Assembly (NCBI GenBank): GCA_000431275.1
Contig: HF989167.1
Coordinates: 1 to 9,474 of the forward strand
Length of the DNA stretch: 9,474 nt
DNA from: Prevotella sp. CAG:755
GTDB taxonomy: Bacteria; Bacteroidota; Bacteroidia; Bacteroidales; Bacteroidaceae
Direction of reading: 5' to 3'
The notes beneath the pieces were generated by a model that worked only from the letters and a program-made list of their open reading frames with translations, did not search any database and was not told the DNA's origin. Made by a program: the position numbers and the translations under genes. Below are positions 8,411 through 9,474 of the stretch, in pieces. Position 1 is the stretch's first letter. Each line of letters starts with the position of its first letter.

Positions 8411-8812
8411 ATGAAGACAAACAAACAGATAGTGAAATTCGCATGGACGCAAGGCTTGCTCATGGTTGTTACGGGTATACTTGCCATGCTGATAGTGCAG
8501 GCTTTCGGCGGGACATTCCCGCTCATCCCCGTGATTGGCTGTGGAAGTGCCTTACTTGGGTTCAACGTATTCGCCTTTCTGTTATATTGCAGAGTGCTAC
8601 AATCCATGCCAAAGAGCGCTACGATGTATCTAATGCTGGTCAAAGTAATACGAATGCTTCTTTGCATAATGTTCATTGCTGCATACGGAATGTTCGACGG
8701 TCCGTCGCTCATGACTGTCGCTGCAACAATTTTGGCGTTATACTTGGCTGCTTTGGTACATGGAAGCATCTTTTACGTTCGCATGGAGAAAAAATTAAAA
8801 GAATCAGTATGA
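8411..8812 (+). CDS. Small four-helix membrane protein in the AtpI position
   Basis: The 133-residue protein has four predicted membrane helices, at about 14-32, 37-60, 73-93 and 99-123. A short basic N-terminus precedes them and a charged tail MEKKLKESV ends the protein. Charged residues inside or next to the third helix (Lys78 and Arg81 in LVKVIRML) are notable. I do not recognise it by clear motif. Its size, topology and place directly before atpB match the AtpI-like proteins (AtpI, UncI) that often precede Fo genes and are proposed to help c-ring assembly or Mg2+ supply. It begins 3 bp after the atpC stop, and its stop overlaps the atpB start as ATGA, so translation is coupled to ATP synthase subunits on both sides. 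Real gene: very likely. AtpI-like role: inferred from position and topology only. Confidence 0.8.
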   Translation: MKTNKQIVKFAWTQGLLMVVTGILAMLIVQAFGGTFPLIPVIGCGSALLGFNVFAFLLYCRVLQSMPKSATMYLMLVKVIRMLLCIMFIAAYGMFDGPSLMTVAATILALYLAALVHGSIFYVRMEKKLKESV

Positions 8813-9474
8813 AACACACATATATAATAAGTTTCATCGCCGCCTTACTTGGATTCTTCTGCGGGATTCCAGCTGCTGCGTCTGATGCGGAATACGAGGA
8901 AATAGACGTAAAGGAGGTGGTATTAGGCCACATGAGCGATGCGCACGAGTGGCACATTACCACATGGAACGATGTCCACGTAACGATTCCCCTGCCCGTT
9001 ATCGTGCGCAGCGAGACAAGCGGATGGCATGTGTTCAGTTCTGCCCGCTTCCATGACAACGCAGACGGAATCTACGAAAGCTTTTATGAAAATTCCGAAG
9101 ATGGAAAAGTCTATGAGAAAACGCCTGCCGGAGACGTCAGACCGCTTGATATCTCAATCACAAAGAACGTCCTTCAATTGTGGATCGTCGCAGCTTTGAT
9201 GCTGGGTATCTTCCTTGGATGCTCCCGCTGGTACAAAAAGAAGAAACCGAGCGACAATGCACCGAAGGGCTTTGTCGGAATGATGGAAATGTTTGTGATG
9301 TCAATACATGACGACGTCATCAAAGCGAACATCGGCGAGAAGCACTACCGCTTTTATGCTCCGTATTTGCTGACCGCATTTTTCTTCATCTTTTTCAGCA
9401 ATTTGCTCGGACTCGTCCCAATCTTTCCTGGTGGAGCAAACCTGACGGGTAACATCGCCATCACGCTCTTCCTT
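8809..9474 (+). CDS. atpB: F1Fo ATP synthase subunit a (partial, runs off the right edge)
   Basis: The reading frame starts at ATG 8809, overlapping the previous stop as ATGA, and stays open for 222 codons to the window end. Residues 1-24 are a signal peptide (Lys2, a hydrophobic core, and AAA before SDAEYEE). A polar stretch of about 95 residues follows, expected in the periplasm, with HEWHITTWNDVHVTIPLPVI (46-65) and SGWHVF (71-76). A membrane helix is at about 120-138, then a basic WYKKKK loop. The core subunit a region then begins, with KGFVGMMEMFVMSIHDDVI (153-171), YAPYLLTAFFFIFFSNLLGL (183-202) and TGNIAIT (213-219). The essential arginine of the proton channel would lie beyond the edge. 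The long exported N-terminus is the Bacteroidetes form; E. coli subunit a lacks it. Confidence 0.93.
   Translation, partial: MKHTYIISFIAALLGFFCGIPAAASDAEYEEIDVKEVVLGHMSDAHEWHITTWNDVHVTIPLPVIVRSETSGWHVFSSARFHDNADGIYESFYENSEDGKVYEKTPAGDVRPLDISITKNVLQLWIVAALMLGIFLGCSRWYKKKKPSDNAPKGFVGMMEMFVMSIHDDVIKANIGEKHYRFYAPYLLTAFFFIFFSNLLGLVPIFPGGANLTGNIAITLFL

Overview
The window looks like a chromosomal segment of a Bacteroidota (Bacteroidetes) bacterium, probably of the Bacteroides/Prevotella type. Four things point that way. Promoter elements match the Bacteroidetes -7 consensus TAnnTTTG, and start codons lack Shine-Dalgarno sequences. The prolyl-tRNA synthetase is the archaeal/eukaryotic-type short form used by this phylum. 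The ATP synthase genes run atpD-atpC-(AtpI-like)-atpB, as in Bacteroides. The AtpB protein carries the long exported N-terminus typical of the phylum. Genus or species cannot be decided from the sequence alone.

Layout: the left part (76-2138) is a minus-strand pair, a secreted GH29 alpha-L-fucosidase followed, with a stop/start contact, by cutC. A 305-bp divergent intergenic region (2139-2443) carries a promoter-like box at each edge. proS then runs on the plus strand (2444-3928). After a 205-bp spacer comes tRNA-Gly(CCC) (4134-4206) with its own promoter-like element. Only 20 bp later begins a tightly packed plus-strand gene series: a NhaD-type Na+/H+ antiporter, pfkA, atpD, atpC, a small four-helix membrane protein in the AtpI position, and atpB, which runs off the right edge. 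Gaps in this series are 27, 9, 11 and 3 bp, then a 4-bp ATGA overlap. I see no terminator or clear internal promoter, so one long transcript starting before the tRNA is plausible.

Together the right part is a bioenergetics locus: a cation/proton antiporter, the committed glycolytic kinase and the start of the F1Fo ATP synthase. The left part is glycan catabolism (fucose release in the periplasm or outside the cell) coupled to CutC, whose real function is uncertain.

This is mostly core metabolism. I found no mobile element, CRISPR array or defence system, and no convincing new system. The most useful oddities are sequence-level: Asn in place of the usual Asp in the PfkA GGDGS motif, Gly in place of Asn in the second Asp-Asn motif of the antiporter, an epsilon subunit reduced to its N-terminal domain, a tRNA used as the apparent leader of an energy operon, and the coupling of cutC to a fucosidase.
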